From NCBI GenBank assembly GCA_016929595.1, contig JAFGIN010000101.1, positions 54,719 through 118,718 of the forward strand: a stretch of 64,000 bases of DNA, given 5' to 3'. Numbering within the stretch: the first letter of the stretch is position 1; each line of letters opens with the position of its first letter. Under the pieces are notes generated by a model. The model was not told where the DNA came from, searched no databases, and saw only the letters and a list, made by a program, of their open reading frames with translations. The translations under genes and the position numbers were made by a program. The stretch comes from Chitinispirillaceae bacterium. GTDB taxonomy: Bacteria > Fibrobacterota > Chitinivibrionia > Chitinivibrionales > Chitinispirillaceae. Shown here piece by piece: positions 1 to 8,227 of this stretch.

Positions 1-765
1 ACAGCTGCTTTTTCCTTTTTAAAAATCCCTCTCAATGCATATTTTAGAATTCGTCATAACAAAACGATTCCAGTAGAGAATGCAATAGCAGACTCTGCTG
101 AAATAACGACATGCTTAACAGATGACTGGAAACTGATTACACAGGTGACCTGGTCGGTAAGTCAGAGAGATAAAAAATACCTATCTGTTTCACTTCCTGA
201 CACATGTGAAATATGGCAATTAAATGTTAATGGAAAAGAAAGATCTCCCCTGATGGATGAAAATGAAAATGTCCGTATTTCACTTCACCAGTATAGATAT
301 AACGGAACAGAAAGCGAACAGGTAAAGATTACTATGGTATATTTCCAGAAAATAGACTCGACAGACCATCTCGTTCTTCCGGCTCCGATTCCTGATATCC
401 CTGTTTCAAAAATGTCCTGGGTTGTCTTTTACAGCAATAAACATAACATCACCAGAATAAAAGGCGATTTTGCAGTTACATCAGGAACTCTTTTTAAGCA
501 CAGGAACCAGATTCATAAAGAGGACTCAGAGCTTCTCTATAAGTCAATTGCTAATTCAGGCAGAGCCAGAAAAATTCCAATGCTGCCTGATGCATCACCG
601 AAACATATATATGGTAAAAAGCTGCTTGTTGTCGATGAACAACCGGTTTTTGAATTTATAATAAAGAGGAATAGCAATTTCAACTCAGTTTGGATTCTTT
701 CTTTTTGTATTGTATTGCCGGCAATATTTTTATTTTATTATAAATACCACACAAGAAAAAAATGA
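1..765 (+). CDS. C-terminal part of an unrecognised membrane-anchored protein (5' end outside window)
   Basis: The reading frame is open from the first base of the window, so the true start lies upstream; the GTG at 145 is only an internal codon. About 254 residues are visible. The body is hydrophilic and predicted extracytoplasmic, with a segment (LSVSLPDTCEIWQLNVNG) of the kind found in beta-sandwich ectodomains of large bacterial membrane proteins. It ends in one hydrophobic helix (WILSFCIVLPAIFLFYY) followed by the basic tail KYHTRKK, which suggests anchoring by a C-terminal membrane segment with the tail in the cytoplasm. The family resemblance is inference. There is no rightward terminator directly after the stop. 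Confidence 0.7.
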   Translation, partial: TAAFSFLKIPLNAYFRIRHNKTIPVENAIADSAEITTCLTDDWKLITQVTWSVSQRDKKYLSVSLPDTCEIWQLNVNGKERSPLMDENENVRISLHQYRYNGTESEQVKITMVYFQKIDSTDHLVLPAPIPDIPVSKMSWVVFYSNKHNITRIKGDFAVTSGTLFKHRNQIHKEDSELLYKSIANSGRARKIPMLPDASPKHIYGKKLLVVDEQPVFEFIIKRNSNFNSVWILSFCIVLPAIFLFYYKYHTRKK

Positions 766-790
766 CTTACACATCTATCCTGAAATATCA

Positions 791-813
791 AAAAACCCGG
801 CTGAGAACCGGGT
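791..813 (-). terminator. Rho-independent terminator for leftward transcription
   Basis: Stem ACCCGG (795-800) and CCGGGT (808-813) with a 7-nt loop. Read on the minus strand the stem is followed by a run of T, whereas the plus-strand reading has no U-tract. It can therefore end transcripts of the leftward peptidase gene, about 390 bp downstream of its stop. Confidence 0.6.
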
Positions 814-1204
814 CCTTTGCCTATCTATATTTCACTATATATGAGGGAAGGCTAGGTAATGATTTGATACTAATATAATAATAAAGACAATATGCTTCTG
901 TAATTATGTGTTAGTTAGTGTTTCAAGACTTTTAAGTCTTTTAATAACTTCTTTTTCTTGATAACAGTAAAGAGATTACCTGTATTGAAGTATATAAAAT
1001 AATTAATCTTTGTTGTCATGCTTTCTATACTTTCAATATACACTAACAGGAATGAGTTATACAACTTGTGTACTCAAAAACTGTATCCAGTTTGAATACA
1101 GGGAATAAAAAATATTTACTCACACTATAATTTATAATTAATTGGATTGGTGGAGATACATTTATTTAGAATAAGTGTTGTGCAGGGACAACAAGTCTGT
1201 ATTA
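814..1204. other. Gene-free stretch
   Basis: AT-rich and full of stops on both strands. I see no coding signature, RNA gene or repeat here. It would form the 3' untranslated region of the leftward M23 peptidase gene up to the hairpin near 800. Confidence 0.5.
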
Positions 1205-2395
1205 TTATTCTTCCGGGATTTTTTTCCTGGTCTTTTCCCGCTCAGGCTCAAAAGCCTGAATAATCTTAATCGGATCATAATAAATTGACGTATCGGTATC
1301 ATACCCAACAAGCTGCGCTCTTGTAAATGGCTTTCGTATAATTCCCAGATGCACATGCGCCCAGTACCCGCCATTCTCGTAACTGACAGAATTCCCAATC
1401 TGCCCGATTTTCTGGCCCATATAGACACGATTACCTGGCTCCACTGACAGATATCTGGACAGGTGGCCATAAATTATTGTTATGGTATCATTCCCGGGAA
1501 GGCAGGATTCTACAGCGATAAGTACACCCCAGGATACATCATGGGATATTTTTTTTACAATGCCGTTCGAAATGGAATGAATCGGTACTCCATCGTAAAA
1601 CCATGCGCCATCATAGCCAACATGTGATATAAACCCGTGATTATTGGCAAATGTTCCAGCTTTGGGGGCATGTTTGACTCGCATGTAAAATTGTTGTGCT
1701 GGAAAAATAAGGTTCGGTGAGGGACTATATTTGCTTAATACTGTGTCAGTTTTTGAATAGACATATTTTTCCAGCCATCCGACATCCCTGTTGTAGAAAA
1801 AACGAATCTTTTTCGGCTTTCCTTTATAATATTGAGGCAGATATGGTATGTTATTGACATAACCACCTTTTCTGATCGCTTCGATTGATGCTTTCAGAGT
1901 CTCCTGAATGTAGCCGTTCGTCTCATACGCAAGCATCTCACGAAGCACTGGCAGCGTATCGGGGCTGGCGAGAAAACCATATGCATTAACCGTACATTCA
2001 CGTATGATATCATTGTCCGATTTCAGATATGGGGCAATTACATCAAGGTTTTTAGAATCTCCAATCTGCAGTACCGCATTTATAAACCATATTTTCATCA
2101 GGTCATTGTGAGATGAATCGGCAATGATCTTTTGCCAGAGCGGAATGAAATCAGATGTTCTGTACCGGAAAATCATGTAAAGATCTTTTTTGACATTGAG
2201 CTTATTTTTTTTGATCTGATCCTCGATGCGGTCGTGTGCCCGAATTCCCTGAGAGCCGACATACTGGGGAGTGTTCTCAAGCATGCGGATCGAGGTATCG
2301 ATGCAGATCTTCTGCTCAAATGACTGGGAGTATAACGAATCTAAAGAAAATGCAACGCATAAAGATACTGCGCTGATAAATTTTAATTTAAGCAT
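1205..2395 (-). CDS. Secreted M23-family (LytM) peptidase with HEAT-like N-terminal half
   Basis: The 396-residue product begins with a signal peptide (cleavage near SLYSQS). Residues about 60-195 have a repeated helical pattern resembling HEAT/armadillo repeats. The C-terminal half is an M23 metallopeptidase: HVGYD supplies the HxxxD zinc ligands, IYGHLSR is the usual beta-hairpin motif, and AHVHLGI carries the HxH motif, so the zinc site looks complete. Family members cut peptide cross-links in peptidoglycan or act as activators of amidases. Location is periplasmic by inference. The gene stands alone on the minus strand, downstream of a decayed toxin-antitoxin pair. The ATG at 2395 starts directly with the signal sequence. 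Confidence 0.85.
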   Translation of the reverse strand: MLKLKFISAVSLCVAFSLDSLYSQSFEQKICIDTSIRMLENTPQYVGSQGIRAHDRIEDQIKKNKLNVKKDLYMIFRYRTSDFIPLWQKIIADSSHNDLMKIWFINAVLQIGDSKNLDVIAPYLKSDNDIIRECTVNAYGFLASPDTLPVLREMLAYETNGYIQETLKASIEAIRKGGYVNNIPYLPQYYKGKPKKIRFFYNRDVGWLEKYVYSKTDTVLSKYSPSPNLIFPAQQFYMRVKHAPKAGTFANNHGFISHVGYDGAWFYDGVPIHSISNGIVKKISHDVSWGVLIAVESCLPGNDTITIIYGHLSRYLSVEPGNRVYMGQKIGQIGNSVSYENGGYWAHVHLGIIRKPFTRAQLVGYDTDTSIYYDPIKIIQAFEPEREKTRKKIPEE

Positions 2396-2468
2396 GTTTA
2401 ATTTCTATGGTATGAAAAATATGATATCATCTTTTTTCGGATCTTCCGATGGGAGATGAAAACAGGTT

Positions 2469-2555
2469 TTATCGTCTGGTTGATAAAATAATATATAAGA
2501 AACTGAGGCCAGTATCCTTTTCTGCAACCTCAGATAGAAAAATATCATATGACAT
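2469..2555 (-). pseudogene. Truncated ParE/RelE-type toxin remnant
   Basis: After the antitoxin remnant, an ATG at 2555 opens a 28-codon frame beginning MSYDIFLSEVAEKD, the typical first strand and helix of ParE/RelE plasmid-stabilisation toxins. Homology is lost immediately after this (TGLSFLYIILSTRR) and the frame stops at 2469, so roughly three quarters of the usual 90-100 residues are missing. Order and orientation (antitoxin, then toxin) fit a type II module. A plus-strand open frame over the same DNA is the shadow of this decayed pair. Confidence 0.6.
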
Positions 2556-2579
2556 TTTCAAATTTCCTGATTTTCAGTT

Positions 2580-2830
2580 CTATACCTTAATGGCATCTTC
2601 CGTTTTCTTAATCTTCCCATCCCTGATGTTCTTTGAACTGATGGTCAATATTTTTAGAAGAGCAATCGTTTCCCGCATCTCCTCACAAGATTTAACATCC
2701 TGGATTATAACCTTGGCTTCACCATTCTGCGTGATAATCATTGTTGCGGTTTTTATTAAATATTTTTGATTATTTCAGATGCATGTGCTTTCAGAAAACT
2801 TATCGGTTTAATAGATTTACTTGGTTTCAT
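2580..2830 (-). pseudogene. Frameshifted Phd/YefM-type antitoxin
   Basis: A strong Shine-Dalgarno (GAGGAGG) precedes an ATG at 2830 on the minus strand. The frame reads MKPSKSIKPISFLKAHASEI and stops after 24 codons at 2756. In the next frame the protein resumes (ATMIITQNGEAKVIIQDV) and continues to ALLKILTISSKNIRDGKIKK, ending with TAG at 2580-2582. 'LKAHA' followed by 'ITQNGEAKVIIQD' is the conserved core of prevent-host-death antitoxins, so one reading-frame change has broken an otherwise full-length gene of about 80 codons. Its partner toxin just downstream is also truncated. Confidence 0.75.
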
Positions 2831-2970
2831 AGTATCCTCCTCGAGCTGAATATAGTCTTTTTAAGAGTCTGTTACAAAAAGTGTATTAAAAAATGTTCCA
2901 GAACACAAGGCCTATAACTATTTTGTTTGCATATCTCTGTTACACTTACCAAAATAGGAGTTATGAAACA

Positions 2971-4740
2971 ATGAAAAAAACACAAGAGCGTGTTGTCTCT
3001 CTTTTCATCTTACTTCCTGTATTGTTCATTGTAGTATGTACGGCCCCCCCGGTAACGCAGATGCCCGTTACTACAGAATTACAGGGAGTTGCTAAAAACA
3101 TAATAATTCTCATTCCTGATGGCTGTGGGACAGCCCATATGACCCTCACGCGTTGGGTGAAAGGGAGCAGTCTTGCGCAGGATGCAATGAATGCCGGATT
3201 AGTAAAAACCAACAGTGTCAATTCGATAATTACGGGGTCAGCTGCAGCAGCGACAGCTATTGCCTGCGGGACAAAAACGCGGGAGCAGGACGGGGGAGTC
3301 AAGTGTCTCGGTATTCTACCCGATTCTGCGGCTCTGCCATTAACTTTTAAGGATACAATTATCGGTAAACTTCACGACACTCTTCAGTGGAAACCAGTCA
3401 GCTCGGTACTTGAAGGTGCACGACTGGCTGGTAAAGCTACCGGGCTTGTGGCAACTGCCCGGATTTCCCATGCGACACCTGCAGGCTTCTCCAGCCACTG
3501 GCATGACAGGGATAATGAAAATGTGCTGATGGAACAGCAGGTGTATGGAAATATTGATGTTGTATTTGGCGGTGGGATGCGACATCTGCTTCCATCAACA
3601 CAAACAATCGGAAAACGCAAAGATAATGAGGACTTGAAAAAAGTTCTCCTGGGCAGGGGATATACTATTATCTCTACAAGTGATGAGTTGAAAAATCTTC
3701 CGGCGCAGACCAGAAAAGTATGGGGCCTGTTCAGTACGAGTCATCTGGCACCTGCTATTGATCGTAAATATACAGGAAAAAAGGAACCTTCGATTGCAGA
3801 GATGACCCGGAAAGCGATTCAAATTCTGTCTAAGAATAAAGAAGGTTTTTTGCTTGTGGTTGAAGGGAGTCAGGTTGACTGGGCATCACATAACAATGAT
3901 CCTGCCGGAGTAGTAACGGAATATCTCGCATTTGATTCTGCTGTAGCTGTAGCACTTGCTTTTGCAAGAACCAGTCCTGCAACAGAAGTCCTGATTTTTC
4001 CTGACCATGATAACGGTGGCATGTCGATTGGTAACAGAAATACCGATGAGACCTATACCGATCTGAAACCAGAACAGGTTGTGAAACCAATCCGAGATGT
4101 TACAATTACTTCTGCAGGTCTGCTTGATTCACTTATACGAATCTCCAAAACCGGTAACACGGTCGATTCGACAATCGTTGTGCAACATTTGAGTACACTA
4201 ATGAGTATATCCGACATCTCATCACAAGACACTGCAGATATCCGGGAAATAGTCAAGTCAGTTAAGGACGAAAAGAACAATCGGGCTGATGTTGCATCTG
4301 TCGGCCGGATACTAAGCCGCCGATGTGCAATCGGATGGAGTACCATCGGTCATGCTGCTCACGATGTACCATTCTTTTCACTCAGGAAAAACTCTCATGA
4401 AGTCATTGACAATACTCAGATTGCGCAATACGTGGCAGGTTGGCTCGGGTTCGATCTTGAAAAGGTCAATAAAAGACTTGTCAATGAAGCACACTCGTTG
4501 TTTGCTGAAGCCAAGGATATAACGATTTCTCTCGATACAACCGGGGCGGCTGATGGAAACGGTTCGGTTACAGTAAAAGGAGCTAAAAAAAGTGTAATGT
4601 TTCCGTTTTACAAAAATATCATGATTGATCTGTCAAAACCGGATACTGTTGAGCTCGAAGGTTTAACTATGTATTCGCAGATAGGCAACAAAGTATATCT
4701 GCCCTGGCAGGCGAAGGTTGCGTTTCAAGCGGTAAAATAA
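2971..4740 (+). CDS. Alkaline phosphatase (PhoA superfamily)
   Basis: Hydrolyses phosphate monoesters outside the cytoplasm. I place the start at ATG 2971 behind TAGGAG; an open frame extends upstream to 2893 but lacks a ribosome site and would bury the signal sequence. From 2971 the protein has 589 residues with a hydrophobic export segment (LFILLPVLFIVVC), perhaps a lipoprotein signal with an atypical lipobox. Family motifs in order: LIPDGCG (metal ligand Asp), ITGSAAAATAIACGTKT with the nucleophile Ser (TGS instead of the E. coli TDS), SHATPAGFSSH, VEGSQVDWASHNND, FPDHDNGG and GWSTIGHAAHD (metal ligands). All metal-site blocks are present, so it is probably active. It lies alone between remnants of other genes. 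No Pho box was recognised. Confidence 0.88.
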   Translation: MKKTQERVVSLFILLPVLFIVVCTAPPVTQMPVTTELQGVAKNIIILIPDGCGTAHMTLTRWVKGSSLAQDAMNAGLVKTNSVNSIITGSAAAATAIACGTKTREQDGGVKCLGILPDSAALPLTFKDTIIGKLHDTLQWKPVSSVLEGARLAGKATGLVATARISHATPAGFSSHWHDRDNENVLMEQQVYGNIDVVFGGGMRHLLPSTQTIGKRKDNEDLKKVLLGRGYTIISTSDELKNLPAQTRKVWGLFSTSHLAPAIDRKYTGKKEPSIAEMTRKAIQILSKNKEGFLLVVEGSQVDWASHNNDPAGVVTEYLAFDSAVAVALAFARTSPATEVLIFPDHDNGGMSIGNRNTDETYTDLKPEQVVKPIRDVTITSAGLLDSLIRISKTGNTVDSTIVVQHLSTLMSISDISSQDTADIREIVKSVKDEKNNRADVASVGRILSRRCAIGWSTIGHAAHDVPFFSLRKNSHEVIDNTQIAQYVAGWLGFDLEKVNKRLVNEAHSLFAEAKDITISLDTTGAADGNGSVTVKGAKKSVMFPFYKNIMIDLSKPDTVELEGLTMYSQIGNKVYLPWQAKVAFQAVK

Positions 4741-4945
4741 AGGTGTGTACGATACGCTATTGACATTTTAATTATGGACCGGAAGAGTGAGCAAGATCCC
4801 GAATGAATCCCGATATTTTCCTTTGGGATTCATTCAGGATAGGCACTTCAGTATCGATCTTTATGATATGGATTACGGACAGAGAATCAAAACTGAAGTA
4901 AATATAATGAATTACAACTAATAAAAACATCACCGCGCGCATATC

Positions 4946-5068
4946 CCTACTTCCCGTCCGCATCAAGCTCCGGCATCGGACAGGTATCTCTTCTGTTTTG
5001 TCTCTGAAAATTCTGGAAAAACAGAAAACGTTAAGCACTACAATGGCCGTCCATGTAAGTATCATGAA
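4946..5068 (-). pseudogene. Broken second copy of the NSS transporter small subunit
   Basis: About 120 bp here are nearly identical to 8049-8172, the distal part of the intact small-subunit gene downstream of the NSS transporter. The minus-strand translation reads MILTWTAIVVLNVFCFSRIF, then RDKTEEIP, as in the intact copy from its residue 13 onward. A 2-bp deletion (tcgg-acagg against tcggatcagg) then shifts the frame and removes the normal C-terminus. The N-terminal codons are missing; the copy abuts the aminotransferase remnant at about 5070. Confidence 0.75.
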
Positions 5069-5071
5069 CGT

Positions 5072-5375
5072 TAGCCATCAGCAAAAGATACCGTTATCTT
5101 TTTCTTGCCAATAGCTTCCGGATTGATGGGAATGCCCATAAAATGCTGAAGTTTCTTTGCCTGTGCTCCATGATATTACATGCCCCCCAGGTAATCGTAT
5201 ACTGGTCGGGGTCGTCGATGGACGCTTTTTTCAGTGCCGACAGGAGTTCCGAAGGCGGATCAAAATCAGGAAATCCCTGAGAGAGGTTGATTGCACCTGT
5301 CTGCTGAGCGAGGCGGGTCATGCAGAGTATAAACGATTCAGAAAATGGACTGGTTCTGTTATTGATCCGGGGCAT
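5072..5375 (-). pseudogene. N-terminal remnant of a class I/II PLP aminotransferase
   Basis: The minus strand encodes, from ATG 5375, MPRINNRTSPFSESFILCMT, then GAINLSQGFPDFDPPSELL and DPDQYTITWGAC, the substrate-binding N-terminus of methionine/kynurenine-type aminotransferases. The frame then shifts: the family sequence resumes in another frame as QAKKLQHFMGIPINPEAI and is cut off at about 5072. Only about 100 of the expected 380-400 residues remain, without the PLP lysine, so it cannot be functional. The original start may lie up to 5468. Confidence 0.75.
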
Positions 5376-5539
5376 ATGGATACCTGCGTTATCAATGTGT
5401 AAAAAATTGAACAGGTGAATATAATTGTTTGGGAGCCCGATAAGTGATATAGGATTTAAGGGTTGCAATCATTTCGGGATAAAGGTATTTTGTTATTACA
5501 AGTTAAAATGAAAACAGCTGGAAAAACGAGAGGCCTGAA

Positions 5540-5833
5540 TTGTTTGTTAGTATGGCTGAATACGTAGTACCGGGCAAGGGGTTCTGCAGAGATTGTGGAT
5601 ACAGTCTGCCATGTCCGGCCGGATATAGGATAGATATACCTGATGCAGCCAGAATGTTTCTGATGATACGGCGCGCACCACTATCTGTATATCTTAATGA
5701 TGACTAGAAGGAAAAGATGAAGAAGGTTGACGGGTGTATCCATTGCAACCAGTGCAAATCGCCCTGCCCATATGAATTGGATACGCCGGCGCGACTGATG
5801 GAAAATCGTATAGATTACAAAAAATTCACATAA
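5540..5833 (+). pseudogene. C-terminal ferredoxin-domain remnant of an aldo/keto reductase
   Basis: The plus strand carries FCRDCGYSLPCPAGYRIDI and, after an in-frame TAG at 5705-5707, KKVDGCIHCNQCKSPCPYEL, ending at TAA 5831. These two cysteine clusters (CxxCxxxxPCP and CxxCxxCxxxCP) are the 4Fe-4S-binding tail of the 'predicted oxidoreductase' branch of aldo/keto reductases. The catalytic barrel is absent and the tail has a stop, so this is a remnant. Confidence 0.7.
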
Positions 5834-5895
5834 AATGCCGCCTTGTACAGCAACCGCCGCTGGGGTTTCATCACGAAAGGCAAAATCTGTATAAT

Positions 5896-7086
5896 ATGTA
5901 CCCGGTTTATAAAAAAATCAGTTTAGCAGTTGCATTATTTTCATTAATCTGTTCAAATGTATTCGCAGGGGTCGGAGAATCTGCGGTGATTACATTGATA
6001 TTCCCTTATGGTGCCCGGTCGTGTGGGATGGGCGAGGTTGGTACTGCGCTTGCCGATGATGAATCTGCGCTGTATTTCAACCCTGCAGGTTTGGGTATTC
6101 GCAATCCACGGTGGCAATGGGGATCGGTCAGCAATTTTTATGAACCATTACTGCCTGCGCTTGGTATTACCGATTTATGGCATACTACCGCTGCAGGATA
6201 TATCCAGCCCCTGTCCAGAAGTAACCTGGGTGGTTTTGGATTTTACTACAATCATATTGATATGGGTGAGAATGTCATAACCGATCCAATCGGACGTCAA
6301 ATCACGAAAACGAAAAGCTGGGAGGGGGTTGTGGCGCTAGGGTGGGGATTTAATTTGGCAGAGCTCATTGGTGATACGAGTCGTAACTATGGAATCGCAA
6401 TAAAGCATTTTACTTCCGCACTTGCGCCTGGTTTGGGAGAAAATGATGAGGGGGTTGGCCGTGGCCTTGCATTTGATATTGGATTGTTGCGGGTATTCAA
6501 TAATGGTCTGCGATTTGGGTTCACCATGATGAATATGGGGGCAAACGTATTTTATGTCAGCAGGTTGCAGGCTGATCCCCTCCCCTTTACGGTCAATTGT
6601 GCACTTGCATATAAGAAGTCTTTTTTTAAGGACAATATTCGAATGGTTGATCTGGCAGCAGAGTTGCGTCTTGATAAAGAACTGGTTATTAACAATTACA
6701 GTGGCAACCCGGATCCTTTTTTTAAAGGGATGTTCAAGGACCTTTCTAACGAATCACTCTCCTATGAGATTCAGGAGATCGTCTATCATGCAGGCGTCGA
6801 AGTTGGTATTTTAAATACCGTATTTTATCGACAGGGCTTTTTATTTGATTATATCGGCGAACGGTATGAATTGACAATGGGTGCAGGAATCCGTCTGTTC
6901 GGACATCTTGATGCTGATTTGTCAATAATTCACTCACCGGAAAAATTCCTGAAACCACTGCTGCGGCGTATGAACAGAGAGAAAGATGGTGCGACTGGTG
7001 TTCGTCATATGCAGTGGAGGATGAATTTCGTTTTTACAGGAATCGGGAATTTTAAAATAAAAGATCTGACGTGGTGGGAGGAGTGA
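5896..7086 (+). CDS. PorV/PorQ-family outer-membrane beta-barrel protein
   Basis: A 396-residue protein with a signal peptide (cleavage after SNVFA). Mature residues contain GARSCGMGEVGTALADDESA followed by LYFNPAGL, the signature of the PorV/PorQ (UPF0164) family, and the remainder alternates strands as in FadL-like barrels. In Bacteroidota, PorV shuttles type 9 secretion substrates on the outer membrane; many homologues in other phyla have no proven role, so involvement in T9SS here is inference. Neighbours are gene fragments, not T9SS genes, and the ribosome site before ATG 5896 is weak (AAGG about 15 bp upstream). Its 3' end touches a decayed trpF remnant on the opposite strand. Confidence 0.75.
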   Translation: MYPVYKKISLAVALFSLICSNVFAGVGESAVITLIFPYGARSCGMGEVGTALADDESALYFNPAGLGIRNPRWQWGSVSNFYEPLLPALGITDLWHTTAAGYIQPLSRSNLGGFGFYYNHIDMGENVITDPIGRQITKTKSWEGVVALGWGFNLAELIGDTSRNYGIAIKHFTSALAPGLGENDEGVGRGLAFDIGLLRVFNNGLRFGFTMMNMGANVFYVSRLQADPLPFTVNCALAYKKSFFKDNIRMVDLAAELRLDKELVINNYSGNPDPFFKGMFKDLSNESLSYEIQEIVYHAGVEVGILNTVFYRQGFLFDYIGERYELTMGAGIRLFGHLDADLSIIHSPEKFLKPLLRRMNREKDGATGVRHMQWRMNFVFTGIGNFKIKDLTWWEE

Positions 7087-7089
7087 TAC

Positions 7090-7299
7090 CATCTGGTACT
7101 TTAATTATATTATCTTTCGGAAATTCACTAACCATTCCTGACAGCACACATTTCATGAATCTTTTTATTTTCTCCGGGCTTTTTGATCGGGTTTCGCTTC
7201 AACTCCAGTCAATACATCCACAGCAAAGGGCTGTGTCTGCTCAATTATCGAAAAAATATTATCAGGAGTAAGCCCTCCTGCCAATATAACAGGCGTGAA
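7090..7299 (-). pseudogene. C-terminal remnant of phosphoribosylanthranilate isomerase (trpF)
   Basis: The minus strand encodes TPVILAGGLTPDNIFSIIEQ then PFAVDVLTGVEAKPDQK, matching the phosphate-binding end of TrpF (LAGGL-P-N, VDV-SGVE). It then stops (AGAAAATAA), but the family sequence resumes in another frame as SPEKIKRFMKCVLSG, so a short frameshift has occurred in the A-rich stretch near 7185. The N-terminal two thirds are missing. The remnant runs into the 3' end of the PorV-like gene. Confidence 0.65.
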
Positions 7300-7613
7300 G
7301 AGAAATATATACCATTTTCAAACTGATAGATTTACCACATTTAGACACCGTTGGCCGCACTGTTTACCGGTGTTTGAATGTAACGCGTTTTTTTCCGTCT
7401 CTTTCAATTCGATATTCAGATTTTGTTATTCGATGATGATATTTTTTTAGGATTATTTTGGGATCTTCACAGTAGCCGGTCTGGGAAGGCAGACCAGGAA
7501 ACCGAACCTGGTTCAACCGGCACGGCTGAGCATGTGTCACAGAGTATAGTGCAGTTTTTTAAAAAGCGCATCAGGGGTAATCTTTTATAACAGTTAAAAT
7601 GATTTACACCGCA
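7300..7613 (-). other. Gene-free stretch with a short coding-like frame
   Basis: On the minus strand a frame ending at 7364 contains YCEDPKIILKKYHHRITKSE followed by YRIERDGKKRVTFKHR. The composition looks protein-like and recalls the last part of some transposases, but I cannot assign a family, and there is no convincing start. It may be one more gene remnant. Nothing else recognised here. Confidence 0.3.
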
Positions 7614-7646
7614 AAAAAAGGCCCCGATCCAGATGGGACCGGGGCC
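7614..7646 (-). terminator. Strong Rho-independent terminator, leftward
   Basis: Stem GGCCCCG (7620-7626) and CGGGGCC (7640-7646), 13-nt loop. On the minus strand the stem is followed by seven T. It would end the leftward transporter/small-subunit transcript, about 400 bp after its last stop. Confidence 0.8.
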
Positions 7647-8047
7647 GTTAATTGTTACGTTTTTTCCGGAAAATCGGAAAAAAAACTATATACAAACCTC
7701 TCTCCGGAGGTCTCTTTCAGTATTGTTATACTAATACTCACCTCCTTTCCTGGCTAAAATTTTTAACTATAAGTACCCTGTGGAACCTGTTGATATTTTA
7801 CAAGTGAAAAGTATCACACACGGACCCAATAAAACAACAAACACATTTGAAAGACCCATAATTTTTGAATTTATGTATATAAGCCTCCTTTGATGGTGAT
7901 TACTGTTTTTACTCTAACCATTCTTGAGCTCAAGGTTGGTTTAACACTATTAAAATCACTTTCGGTAGTATTTTCGTATTCGCTATCTGGTTTATTGTAA
8001 TAAAATGTTTTTTCCGGGCATTTTTACCTGAGAGTGAAAAATTGCTT
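7647..8047. other. Gene-free stretch downstream of the NSS transporter operon
   Basis: No gene was recognised. On the minus strand there is an isolated strong Shine-Dalgarno-like AAAGGAGGTG at about 7740-7750 without an ATG at proper spacing, and a small inverted repeat (AGTATT...AATACT) beside it. Probably 3' untranslated or decayed sequence. Confidence 0.4.
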
Positions 8048-8203
8048 CTATTTTCCGTCCGCATCAAGCTCCGGCATCGGATCAGGTATCTCTTCTGTTT
8101 TGTCTCTGAAAATTCTGGAAAAGCAGAAAAAATTAAGCACTACAATGGCAGTCCATGTAAGTACCATGAACGTGAATCCTACAGGGGTGAGTGTTTCATT
8201 CAT
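8048..8203 (-). CDS. Small subunit (MetS-like) of an NSS-family transporter
   Basis: A 51-residue frame starting at ATG 8203, 24 bp downstream of the transporter gene: MNETLTPVGFTFMVLTWTAI then VVLNFFCFSRIFRDK, with an acidic tail (PMPELDADGK). One hydrophobic helix followed by a basic motif and acidic tail is the pattern of the tiny membrane subunits that accompany bacterial NSS amino-acid transporters (MetS with MetP in Corynebacterium). Too short for routine gene calling. The gene order and orientation support a two-gene operon. A broken second copy lies at 4946-5068, and conservation of that copy supports its being coding. Confidence 0.75.
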   Translation of the reverse strand: MNETLTPVGFTFMVLTWTAIVVLNFFCFSRIFRDKTEEIPDPMPELDADGK

Positions 8204-8227
8204 ACGATAAATCCTGTTTAAAAAGAT

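Noticed and set aside
2449..2769. Plus-strand open frame of 106 codons with hydrophobic stretches
   Set aside because: It is the antisense of a decayed toxin-antitoxin pair; the minus-strand frames match known families and the plus frame has no ribosome site.
7660..7750. Possible leader peptide on the minus strand behind AAAGGAGGTG
   Set aside because: No ATG, GTG or TTG at workable spacing; the only GTG overlaps the ribosome site itself.
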